In this document: piece after piece, positions 55,960 through 63,292 of the stretch
How the letters are laid out: each line of letters starts with the position of its first letter
Position numbering within the stretch: position 1 is the first letter of the stretch
Source: Rhodobacter sp. NTK016B
GTDB taxonomy: Bacteria > Pseudomonadota > Alphaproteobacteria > Rhodobacterales > Rhodobacteraceae
DNA: 64,000 bases
Reading direction: 5' to 3'
Assembly: GCF_017303295.1 (NCBI RefSeq)
Contig: NZ_JAFKOK010000014.1
Location: 62,001 to 126,000 of the forward strand
Notes under the pieces: model-generated
The model's input: only the letters and a program-made list of their open reading frames with translations
What the model was told of the DNA's origin: nothing
Databases searched by the model: none
Made by a program: the position numbers and the translations under genes

Positions 55960-56019
55960 GGGCTCTGAAACGGGTTCTGAAACGGGTTCTGAAACGGGTT
56001 CTGAAGGGGGTTCTGAAGG
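55960..56019 (+). repeat. Five tandem 12-bp units after the M32 gene
   Basis: The units are GGGCTCTGAAAC, GGGTTCTGAAAC twice and GGGTTCTGAAGG twice, without gaps. A degenerate unit CGGCTCTGACAA (55948-55959) covers the last codons and the stop of the carboxypeptidase gene. Because the unit is a multiple of three, every copy carries a TGA in frame with the gene. Confidence 0.9.
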
Positions 56020-56094
56020 GGGCATCGAGCCCCCGCGCCGCGCGGCCGGGCCTTTGGCCCGGCAGGACAAACGGGACCGATGTACCTTTATCGG

Positions 56095-56124
56095 GGCGGC
56101 TCACGGGTGAGGGCCGCCATTTTT
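56095..56124 (+). terminator. Terminator after the M32 gene
   Basis: GGCGGC (56095-56100) pairs with GCCGCC (56113-56118) and the inner TCAC with GTGA, leaving a small GG bulge. Five T residues follow at 56120-56124. A second stem without a T tract, GCCGGGCC-TTT-GGCCCGGC, lies at 56045-56063. Confidence 0.75.
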
Positions 56125-56152
56125 GATTATTTGAGACAAAGTGAAAGAACGC

Positions 56153-57316
56153 TCAGGCGGCTTGCCCGGCAGCCCAGCCCGAGGACCAGGCCCATTGGAA
56201 GTTATAGCCGCCGAGCCAGCCGGTGACATCGACCACCTCGCCCACGAAATAGAGACCGGGCACGGCGCGTGCCTGCATCGTCTTCGCGTCGAGTGCCCTG
56301 GTATCGACACCGCCCAGCGTCACTTCGGCAGTGCGCCAGCCCTCGGTCCCGTTGGGCACGAGCTGCCAGCGATGCACGGCGTCGCCGAGATTTTGCAGCG
56401 CCGCTTTCGACTGGGTGGCGAGCTTGCCCGATAGGCCCGCGCGGCCGGTGATCGAGCGCGCGAGTTTCTCGGGCAGATCGAGCGCATTCGCGAGCTCGCG
56501 CGCGCCCCTTTCGGCGCGGGCCGACTGGGCCTCTTGCGCGATATCGCGGCCGGCGGCTAGGTCGACTTCGATCGCCTGCCCTTCGCGCCAATAGCTGGAA
56601 ATCTGCAGGATTGAGGGCCCGGACAAACCGCGATGGGTAAAGAGCAACCCTTCGTCAAAGGCGATCTTCGCGCCCTTGAGCCCCACGCGCGCCTGCACGC
56701 TGACCCCCGCCAGCGTCTGGATAGCGTCGCGCTGCGCATCCGAGAATGTCAGCGGCACAAGGCCCGGGCGCGGCTCGATCAGGTCGAGACCGAAGGCGCG
56801 CGCAATGTCATAGCCCAGCCCCGTCGCGCCCATCTTTGGGATCGACTTGCCCCCGGTCGCCACCACCACGACCTTGGCCCTGAGCGGGCCATCCCGGGTC
56901 TCGACCGTGAAACCCGGGAGCACGCGCTTGACCTCGATGCCGAGGCGCAACTCGCCCCCGGCCTCGGCCAGATCGCGCAACAGCATGTCCACGACCTGCC
57001 GCGCCGAACCGTCGCAAAACAGCTGGCCCAGCGTCTTTTCGTGCCACGCGATCCCGGCGCGATCGATCCGGGCGATGAAATCGTGCTGCGTGTAGCGTCT
57101 GAGCGCCGAGAGCGCGAAGCGCGGGTTCTGGCTGAGGAATCGTTCGGGCGCGATCTGCAGGTTGGTGAAGTTGCACCGCCCGCCGCCAGAGATGCGGATC
57201 TTCTCGCCCGGCGCCTTGGCATGGTCGAGCACCAGCACGCGGCGGCCCCGGCGCGCGGCTTCGATCCCCGCCATCAGCCCGGCGGCCCCCGCGCCGAGCA
57301 CGATCACATCCCACAT
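56153..57316 (-). CDS. BaiN/HI0933-type NAD(P)/FAD-dependent flavoprotein
   Basis: The 387-residue flavoprotein starts with VIVLGAGAAGLMAGIEAARR (FAD dinucleotide fold) followed by KIRISGGGRCNFTN, the HI0933/BaiN signature. VVVVATGGKSIPKMGATGLGYD and GLYFVGEVVDVTGWLGGYNFQWAWSSG complete the family pattern. Relatives reduce unsaturated substrates, and some act on bile acid or membrane lipid intermediates. The true substrate is unknown. ATG 57316 has GGAGG 6 bp upstream; the longer frame to 57427 is not conserved. Confidence 0.88.
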   Translation of the reverse strand: MWDVIVLGAGAAGLMAGIEAARRGRRVLVLDHAKAPGEKIRISGGGRCNFTNLQIAPERFLSQNPRFALSALRRYTQHDFIARIDRAGIAWHEKTLGQLFCDGSARQVVDMLLRDLAEAGGELRLGIEVKRVLPGFTVETRDGPLRAKVVVVATGGKSIPKMGATGLGYDIARAFGLDLIEPRPGLVPLTFSDAQRDAIQTLAGVSVQARVGLKGAKIAFDEGLLFTHRGLSGPSILQISSYWREGQAIEVDLAAGRDIAQEAQSARAERGARELANALDLPEKLARSITGRAGLSGKLATQSKAALQNLGDAVHRWQLVPNGTEGWRTAEVTLGGVDTRALDAKTMQARAVPGLYFVGEVVDVTGWLGGYNFQWAWSSGWAAGQAA

Positions 57317-57357
57317 GCCCGACCTCCTGCCTGATGCCCTGCGTGTCGCCCGCGCTG

Positions 57358-58026
57358 CTACACTGCCTGCGCGCCCTGCGAAACCCCGCGGTCGCGCCAC
57401 TGTCGGCGATAGCCGCTGGCGCGCCAATGGTGCAAGACCGGCAGCCAGATCGGCCGCGTCACCTCGAGCATCGGGGAACAGCCAAGCGCCGCCTGCGCCC
57501 CCTCGGCAAAGGCCCGCGTCGCGACCGCATCGAACATATGATGGCGCGCATGGTCATCGAGGCGCATGCCGCTGCTGCGCTCGGCTGCGAGAATCGCCGC
57601 GCCCATATCGGCATGCGAATGCGCCCGGATGCCGCTGGCCAGAGCGAGGAACCGCGCCAGCGGCGCCGAGACGGGCCGCAACGACCGCGTGCGCCGATGA
57701 TAAGCCCGCCAATGCGGTGCGATCCGGCTCAGTGGGGCGTCGATCCGGGCGACGACATGCTGGGCATAGAGCGCGTAGAAAGGCGGCATGACATGCAGCG
57801 GAAACACCGATTCGGGCGATGGTGCGAGCCGTGCAAGCCAGTGCCGCGTGGTGCTGAGATAGAGGGCGGCGAAATCACCGTAAGCCCGGTGAGGATGATC
57901 GGCGTCAAGGTGCTCAAATGTGGCGGCAATCTTGGTCAGCCGGCGCTCGACGGCCTCGGCCTGGGCGCGGCTCTCGTCCGCTGGCGCTCCCGGTTCCCGA
58001 TCCAGACGGTACAAGACGCTCCCCAA
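57358..58026 (-). CDS. Unrecognised 222-residue protein
   Basis: The product is His/Arg/Ala-rich, with FEHLDADHPHRAYGDFAAL, HVMPPFYALYAQHVVARID and SGIRAHSHADMGAAILAAE. The ordering, with paired His and helical segments, vaguely resembles DUF5995, but I am not sure. The first possible start is TTG at 58026; a second TTG at 58014 follows GGGGAG. It ends 42 bp upstream of the flavoprotein start, so both may be one transcript. No signal peptide or membrane helix is visible. Confidence 0.55.
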   Translation of the reverse strand: MGSVLYRLDREPGAPADESRAQAEAVERRLTKIAATFEHLDADHPHRAYGDFAALYLSTTRHWLARLAPSPESVFPLHVMPPFYALYAQHVVARIDAPLSRIAPHWRAYHRRTRSLRPVSAPLARFLALASGIRAHSHADMGAAILAAERSSGMRLDDHARHHMFDAVATRAFAEGAQAALGCSPMLEVTRPIWLPVLHHWRASGYRRQWRDRGVSQGAQAV

Positions 58027-58174
58027 TCAACCGCGATGTGCAGACAGGATGGCAGTCCGCTGCCCTTCTGGCAAGCGCGCGAAGGGCTCGGGTCATGGCC
58101 ATGAACATGATCGCTAATTTTTTGCCCGCGCCCTCTTGCGGCGGCCGATTCAGCGGGATAAACACCGCCGCAGT

Positions 58175-58249
58175 TGGGGCGTAGCCAAGTGGTAAGGCAA
58201 CGGTTTTTGGTACCGTGTACCGTAGGTTCGAATCCTACCGCCCCAGCCA
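58175..58249 (+). tRNA. tRNA-Gln (anticodon UUG)
   Basis: A 75-nt cloverleaf with CCA encoded. Acceptor arms are TGGGGCG (58175-58181) and CGCCCCA (58239-58245), then G-CCA. The D stem is GCC/GGC, the anticodon arm is ACGGT-TTTTGGT-ACCGT with TTG at positions 34-36, and the T arm is GTAGG-TTCGAAT-CCTAC. G37 is a small deviation from the usual A37. Confidence 0.97.
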
Positions 58250-58428
58250 TCTCACAAGATATGATGCCGAATCCTGACGGCATTTGCGCCGGTCAAACCG
58301 GCGGCTTGGCCAGTTGCGGCGGCGGACGAAGCCGTCACCGGTTGTTTCGGATATGTTCGAAAGAAGATATGCCCCTTGCAAGGCAAGGCAGGGCCGCACA
58401 CCGACGGTGCGACGCCTGGAACGCCCGC

Positions 58429-59154
58429 TCAGATCTCGATTTTCTGGAAACCGTCGCGCAGGGCGTTGGACCATGCCTGCGACATCGCGCGGAAGGATTC
58501 GTTCTCGGCCTCGATCCGCTCGCTGCGGGTGACGCGGCAGGCGTCTTTCTCGATCACCGCGAAATCGAGCGGCATCCCCACCGAGAGATTCGAACGCAGT
58601 GTCGAATCCATCGACAGGAAGACCGCCTTGCGCGCGTCTTCCAGCGAGGTGTCGGGCGAGACCACGCGGTCGAGGATCGGCTTGCCGTATTTGTGCTCGC
58701 CGATCTGAAGATAGGGCGTGTCTTCGGTCGATTCGATGAAATTGCCCTCGGGATAGATGAGGAACATCCGCATTGTCCCCCCCTTGCGCTGGCCTGCGAC
58801 GATCATCGAGGCGGCGGTCGAAACCTTCGAGGCCTGCATCTTGGCGTCGATATCCTGACGCACAGAGGCCAGCGTGTTGCCGACGATCTCGGCCACTTCC
58901 AGCATCGTGTTGGCCTGCATGATCGAGGGCGTGTCCTCGGTCTCGGGATGCTCGATCCCGTCGCGGAGCTGGGCCAGCGTGGTCTGCGTGACCGACAGGC
59001 TGCCCGCCGTGAGGATGACGATGCAGCGCTCGCCCGATTCCTCGAAGGTGAACATCTTGCGGTAGGTGGCGATATTGTCGAGCCCCGCATTGGTGCGGGT
59101 GTCAGACAGCAGAACCATCCCGGCCTTCAGCAGCAATCCCACGCAATAGGTCAC
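58429..59154 (-). CDS. anbu: Anbu proteasome-homologue peptidase
   Basis: The 241-residue protein is the Anbu (ancestral beta-subunit) Ntn hydrolase, a bacterial relative of proteasome beta subunits. The start is GTG at 59154; once the initiator Met is removed the N-terminal residue is Thr (MTYCVGLLLKAG), the expected nucleophile. VLLSDTRTNAGLD holds the Asp of the active site and RKMFTF the Lys. Length is normal. It is the last gene of the four-gene Anbu operon, 61 bp after the transglutaminase. Its substrates are unknown. Confidence 0.9.
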   Translation of the reverse strand: MTYCVGLLLKAGMVLLSDTRTNAGLDNIATYRKMFTFEESGERCIVILTAGSLSVTQTTLAQLRDGIEHPETEDTPSIMQANTMLEVAEIVGNTLASVRQDIDAKMQASKVSTAASMIVAGQRKGGTMRMFLIYPEGNFIESTEDTPYLQIGEHKYGKPILDRVVSPDTSLEDARKAVFLSMDSTLRSNLSVGMPLDFAVIEKDACRVTRSERIEAENESFRAMSQAWSNALRDGFQKIEI

Positions 59155-59215
59155 GTTACACCGGCCCTCTCAGCCCCGCCGCGCCCCGCCAGCCGGGGCC
59201 TGCGAACGCCCGTGC

Positions 59216-60022
59216 TTACTGTTGCGCCGACGCGATCGCAACGGCAATCTCCATGGTTTCCGAGCCCGGCCCACGGGCGATGCCCCGGATCGGGGCCGCG
59301 CCCTCGGCATCGGCGCCGCAGCCCAGCCGGATATACCGCTCATCGGGGCAGCATTCATTGGCGGGGTCGAAGCCGACCCAGCCGAGCCCGTCGATCCAGA
59401 TCTCGGCCCAGGCATGCGCGGCCTCGTGCGACTTGCCGTCCGAATCGGTAAACAGATAGCCCGAGACGTAGCGCGCCGGCATTCCGCGCGCCCGCGCGCA
59501 GGCGATAAGGGCATGGGCATGGTCCTGACAGACGCCCTGCCCCTGCTCCAGCGCCTCGGCGGCGGTGGTATGGGCATCGGTCGCGCCCGGCGTATAGGCG
59601 ATCGCACCCGATACCTTGGCCGACAGATCATGCGCCAGCGCCAGTCCGGTTTCGCCCGACGCCTTGGCCGCCAGCGCCTTCAGTCCGCCATCGGCGATGG
59701 TCGGGCCGGTCTCGCCCAGCCACGCGATGGGCGAGAGCAATTCGCGATTGCCGCGCAGAACGCCCGCGCAGTCGGTCGTCGTGACGCTGCCGGTGACGCG
59801 GACCTCGATCCGGTCGACCGGGCCGGTAACCGTCCAGCCCTGCACGTAATCGCCCGCACCGTCACGGAAACTGCCGCCCATCATGCCGTCGGAAACCGTC
59901 ACGTTCCAGCTTTGCACGCTCTGGTTCAGGCATTGGGTCGGCAGCAGGCGGTGGCTTTGCACCACGCCACGTACCGGCTGGTCGTAGATATAGGTGGTGA
60001 CGTGTTCGACCGTCAGTTTCAT
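59216..60022 (-). CDS. Transglutaminase-like cysteine peptidase of the Anbu operon
   Basis: The 268-residue protein has the N-terminal beta domain (EHVTTYIYDQPVRGVVQSHRL in the first 25 residues) and the transglutaminase-like catalytic core. The triad is Cys in GQGVCQDHAHALIA (about residue 165), His in EAAHAWAEIW and Asp in GWVGFDPANECCPDE. It probably cleaves or forms peptide or isopeptide bonds together with the ATP-grasp partner. It overlaps the alpha-E gene by 4 bp. Confidence 0.9.
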   Translation of the reverse strand: MKLTVEHVTTYIYDQPVRGVVQSHRLLPTQCLNQSVQSWNVTVSDGMMGGSFRDGAGDYVQGWTVTGPVDRIEVRVTGSVTTTDCAGVLRGNRELLSPIAWLGETGPTIADGGLKALAAKASGETGLALAHDLSAKVSGAIAYTPGATDAHTTAAEALEQGQGVCQDHAHALIACARARGMPARYVSGYLFTDSDGKSHEAAHAWAEIWIDGLGWVGFDPANECCPDERYIRLGCGADAEGAAPIRGIARGPGSETMEIAVAIASAQQ

Positions 60023-60972
60023 CGCACATCCCCATTGAGATAAGCCGCATGGACCCGCCCGCCGAGATCGCCGATCTCGGAGATAAAGCGCATGAGGAAT
60101 TCGTGCAGCCCCTCTTCAAAGATCGTCTCGGTCGAGGTCTCGAACATCCGCGCCATCATGTTGCGCGCGGCGCTCTGGGCCTCGGTCGGGCGGCGGTAAT
60201 AGCGCGCGAGCCGGTCGAGATGCAGGTTGAGCGCCTCGACGCAGGGCACGAGGCCGCGCGGGGTCTGCGGGTTCAGGATCAGGAAATGGGCGATCTTGCG
60301 CGCGGTGATCTCGCCGCCATAGGCCCAGTGAAAGGCGCGGTGCAGCGACATCGCCCGCAACAGCGTGCGCCATTGGTAATTGTCCAGCCCCGAACCCACG
60401 AAATCGGCATGCGGCAGCAGGACCCAGTATTTCACGTCGAGCAGCCGCGCCGTGCTGTCGGCACGCTCAAGATAGTAGCCGATATTCAGGAAATCCCAGC
60501 CATCGTTGCGCAGATGGGTCGTATCCATCGCGCCGCGCACCATTGCGCAGTGCCGCCGCGTCCAGTCGGTCAGACGGTTGAGCGACTGATCCGAGCGCGG
60601 CTCGCGCTCGATCTGGCGCATTTCCTGAAACGCGGTGTTCAGCGCGTCCCACATCTGCGTCGTCAGCGCCGTGCGCACGATGCGCCCGTTTTCGCGCGCA
60701 GCGGTGATGCAGGATATGACCGAAGACGGATTCTCGCGGTCGAAGAACAGATGGCTCTCGATGTTGCGCTGCACCGGGTCGCCGTATTTCTTCATGAAGG
60801 TGTCGTGCGTGCCATTGGCATGCAGCAGCGCCTCCCATTCGTTGCGGTAGCCCTGTTCGGAATTGGGCAGCATGGCGATCCGCGCCCCCACTTCCAGAAG
60901 CCGGGCAGCGGTTTCAGCGCGCTCCATGTAGCGGGCCAGCCAGAACAGGTTATCGGCGGTTCTACTCAACAT
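60019..60972 (-). CDS. Alpha-E domain protein of the Anbu operon
   Basis: The 317-residue all-helical protein matches the alpha-E family. Landmarks are MLSRTADNLFWLARYMERAE at the start (the family hallmark with ARYMERAE), RNIESHLFFDRENPSSV, and NIGYYLERADSTARLLDVKY, the second ERA motif. No catalytic residues are known, and the family is found beside ATP-grasp and transglutaminase genes. ATG 60972 has GGAG 8 bp upstream, while the upstream frame to 61365 overlaps the ATP-grasp gene and is a shadow. Confidence 0.9.
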   Translation of the reverse strand: MLSRTADNLFWLARYMERAETAARLLEVGARIAMLPNSEQGYRNEWEALLHANGTHDTFMKKYGDPVQRNIESHLFFDRENPSSVISCITAARENGRIVRTALTTQMWDALNTAFQEMRQIEREPRSDQSLNRLTDWTRRHCAMVRGAMDTTHLRNDGWDFLNIGYYLERADSTARLLDVKYWVLLPHADFVGSGLDNYQWRTLLRAMSLHRAFHWAYGGEITARKIAHFLILNPQTPRGLVPCVEALNLHLDRLARYYRRPTEAQSAARNMMARMFETSTETIFEEGLHEFLMRFISEIGDLGGRVHAAYLNGDVR

Positions 60973-60977
60973 ATCTG

Positions 60978-62390
60978 TTACTCCGCCAACACCCAGGTAT
61001 CCTTGACCCCGCCGCCCTGCGACGAGTTCACGACGAGCGACCCCTCGCGCAGCGCGACGCGCGTCAGGCCCCCCGGGACCAGCGCGATCCGCTCGCCCAC
61101 AAGGCAATAGGGCCGCAAATCGACGTGCCGCGGCGCCACGCCTTCCTCGACGAAGCTGGGCACGGTCGACAGGGCCAGCGTCGGCTGGGCGATGTAATTG
61201 TCGGGATCGGCCTCGATCTTGGCGCGGAAGATCTCGATCTGCTCCTTGGTGGATTTGGGCCCCACCAGCATCCCGTATCCGCCCGAGCCATGGACCTCCT
61301 TGACGACCAGCTCGCCCAGATTGTCGAGCACGTATTTGCACTCGTCCTCCTTGGCGCATTGCCATGTCGGCACGTTGTTCAGGATCGGCTCTTCGCCCAG
61401 ATAAAAGCGCACCATTTCCGGCACGAAGGTGTAGACCGCCTTGTCATCCGCGACCCCGGCACCGGGGGCCGAGCAGATGCTGACCCCGCCCGAGCGATAG
61501 ACATCCATCAGCCCCGGCACGCCCAGCATCGAATCCGGCCGGAAACACAACGGGTCCAGAAACGCGTCATCGATCCGGCGATAGATCACATCCACCTTAC
61601 GCGGGCCTTCGGTCGTGCGCATCCAGACGAATTCGCCCTCGACGAACAGATCCTGCCCCTCGACCAGCTCGACCCCCATCATGTCGGCAAGGAAGGAATG
61701 CTCGTAATACGCGCTGTTGAAATGGCCGGGCGTCAGGATCACCACATTGGGCTCGCGGTCGCATTTTTCGGGCGCGACCGAGGCAAGGGTCTGGCGCAGG
61801 ATCTCGGGATAGGCCTCGACCGGCTGGATATGGTTGGTGCTGAAGAGTTCGGGGAACATCCGCATCATGATTTCCCGGTTTTCCAGCATGTAGCTGACCC
61901 CCGAGGGTGTGCGGCAATTGTCTTCCAGCACGAAGAAATCGTCGGGCCCGGTCCGCACAAGATCGATGCCGACGATATGGCTGTAGACCCCTTTGGGTGG
62001 CTTGATGCCCGCCACGACTTTCTCATAGGCGTCGTTGAGATAAACCAGCTTGGCCGGGATCCGCCCTGCCCGCACGATTTCACCGCGATCGTAGACATCG
62101 GCAAGGAACGCATTCAGCGCCCGCGCCCGCTGTTTGATACCGCGCTCGAGCCGCGTCCATTCGCGTCCGCTGAACACCCGCGGGAACATGTCGAACGGGA
62201 TCAGCCGGTCGGGATCGCCGCCTTCGCCATAAACCGCGAAGGTGATCCCGATCCGTCGGAAAAGGGCTTCGGCTTCGGCTTGTTTCAGATTGCGCAATTC
62301 TGCGGGCATCTGATCGACCCAGCCCTGCAGATGCGCGTAAGGCGCTCTAACCGCGCCGTTTTCCATCATTTCGTTGAAATAATTTATCAT
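60978..62390 (-). CDS. Circularly permuted ATP-grasp type 2 protein of the Anbu operon
   Basis: The 470-residue protein is a predicted amidoligase. Landmarks are AYEKVVAGIKPPKGVYSHIVG, FFVLEDNCRTPSGVSYMLEN (metal and nucleotide loop), VVILTPGHFNSAYYEHSFLA and LVVKEVHGSGGYGMLVGP, the permuted ATP-grasp order. It is proposed to build a short peptide tag or modify protein carboxyls. ATG 62390 begins the conserved region. As the first gene, it carries the likely operon promoter. Confidence 0.88.
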   Translation of the reverse strand: MINYFNEMMENGAVRAPYAHLQGWVDQMPAELRNLKQAEAEALFRRIGITFAVYGEGGDPDRLIPFDMFPRVFSGREWTRLERGIKQRARALNAFLADVYDRGEIVRAGRIPAKLVYLNDAYEKVVAGIKPPKGVYSHIVGIDLVRTGPDDFFVLEDNCRTPSGVSYMLENREIMMRMFPELFSTNHIQPVEAYPEILRQTLASVAPEKCDREPNVVILTPGHFNSAYYEHSFLADMMGVELVEGQDLFVEGEFVWMRTTEGPRKVDVIYRRIDDAFLDPLCFRPDSMLGVPGLMDVYRSGGVSICSAPGAGVADDKAVYTFVPEMVRFYLGEEPILNNVPTWQCAKEDECKYVLDNLGELVVKEVHGSGGYGMLVGPKSTKEQIEIFRAKIEADPDNYIAQPTLALSTVPSFVEEGVAPRHVDLRPYCLVGERIALVPGGLTRVALREGSLVVNSSQGGGVKDTWVLAE

Positions 62391-62412
62391 GCCACCGTCC
62401 CTGTTCACCTTA

Positions 62413-62440
62413 AGTGTAGTCGATCCGGCGCGCTCGGCAA
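62413..62440 (-). promoter_or_regulatory. Candidate promoter of the Anbu operon
   Basis: On the minus strand TTGCCG (62435-62440) and TACACT (62413-62418) are 16 bp apart, with the start codon 23 bp beyond the -10. The match is moderate. The 308-bp divergent gap 62391-62698 holds no gene. Confidence 0.35.
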
Positions 62441-62609
62441 TGGTAAGAGATGATGGTACTGTTAACGCTCGCGGGTCAAAAACCGCCCGAATTTCCATCA
62501 ATCCGACGACAAAACGCCCTCTGCGCAGGCATCCCGCCAGCGCCGATCCCGCGCCCGACGACCGGCGCGAGGGCCGGGTTCCGGCGCGTCGCCGGGCGTC
62601 ATTCGGGGG

Positions 62610-62630
62610 GCGGGCGAAATTAACGCCCGC
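62610..62630. other. Inverted repeat in the Anbu/PDC divergent gap
   Basis: GCGGGCG (62610-62616), AAATTAA, CGCCCGC (62624-62630) is a perfect 7-bp dyad 68 bp upstream of the PDC gene. It may be an operator or leader hairpin; no T tract follows. Confidence 0.35.
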
Positions 62631-62698
62631 TAAAACCTTCGGTCCTAAGGTGCGAATCGCGTCCGGCTTTTGGGCGTGTTTTCTCAGGGGACCAAGAC

Positions 62699-63268
62699 AT
62701 GAAACTGGCCACTCTCGCCGCGATCGCCACCCTCACCGCCAGCGCCGGTTTCGCCCAGGATTTCGGCCCGGCGCTCGAAGGCTATTACAATTCGGAACTC
62801 AGCGCGCTCGGCAGCGACCCCGCGATCCTCGACGCCGTGCGCGCACAGAACGCGGTGACGTCGTCCTATGACGGCGACCGCATCGCCGCGCTCGACCGCA
62901 CCTGGCAGGCTGAACTGGGCCAGGCCGACATGCCCACCATCACCCCCGTTCTGGGCAATGCCCTGTCCGACCATCTGCGCAGCGAAGTTGAAGCCTCGCG
63001 CGGGCGTATCACCGAAATCATCGTGATGGACGCGGTCGGCCTCAATGTCGCTGTCTCTGCGGCCACGTCGGATTACTGGCAGGGGGATGAAGCGAAATTC
63101 ACCGAAACCTACGGCGCGGGCCCCGGCGCCCTGCATCTGAGCGACATCGAACTCGACGAATCGACCGGCCGCTATCAGGGGCAGATCTCGTTCCCGCTGG
63201 TCGATCCCGATACGGGCAGCCTGATCGGCGCCATGACTGTCGGTGTCGATGCCGAGCAACTGATGTGA
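62699..63268 (+). CDS. Secreted PDC-type sensor domain protein
   Basis: The 189-residue protein has a signal peptide (MKLATLAAIATLTASAGF, cleavage after FAQ at about residue 20). The mature part is a single PDC/Cache-like fold: EIIVMDAVGLNVAVSAATSD, DYWQGDEAKFTETYG and GQISFPLVDPDTGSLIGAMT, the usual ligand-pocket elements. Lacking any membrane helix or output domain, it may bind a ligand in the periplasm and report to the sensor encoded 24 bp downstream. AGGGGA lies before the ATG. Confidence 0.75.
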   Translation: MKLATLAAIATLTASAGFAQDFGPALEGYYNSELSALGSDPAILDAVRAQNAVTSSYDGDRIAALDRTWQAELGQADMPTITPVLGNALSDHLRSEVEASRGRITEIIVMDAVGLNVAVSAATSDYWQGDEAKFTETYGAGPGALHLSDIELDESTGRYQGQISFPLVDPDTGSLIGAMTVGVDAEQLM

Positions 63269-63292
63269 TCGCGACAGGATAAGGATCCGACG

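Noticed and set aside
58175-58428. tRNA-Gln as an integration site for a genomic island
   Set aside because: No integrase, direct repeat of the tRNA 3' end or atypical genes follow. The Anbu operon next to it has ordinary composition.
60019-61365. N-terminal extension of the alpha-E gene to 61365
   Set aside because: It would lie within the ATP-grasp gene in another frame and has Arg/Gly-rich shadow composition. The ATG at 60972 has its own ribosome site and starts the family motif.
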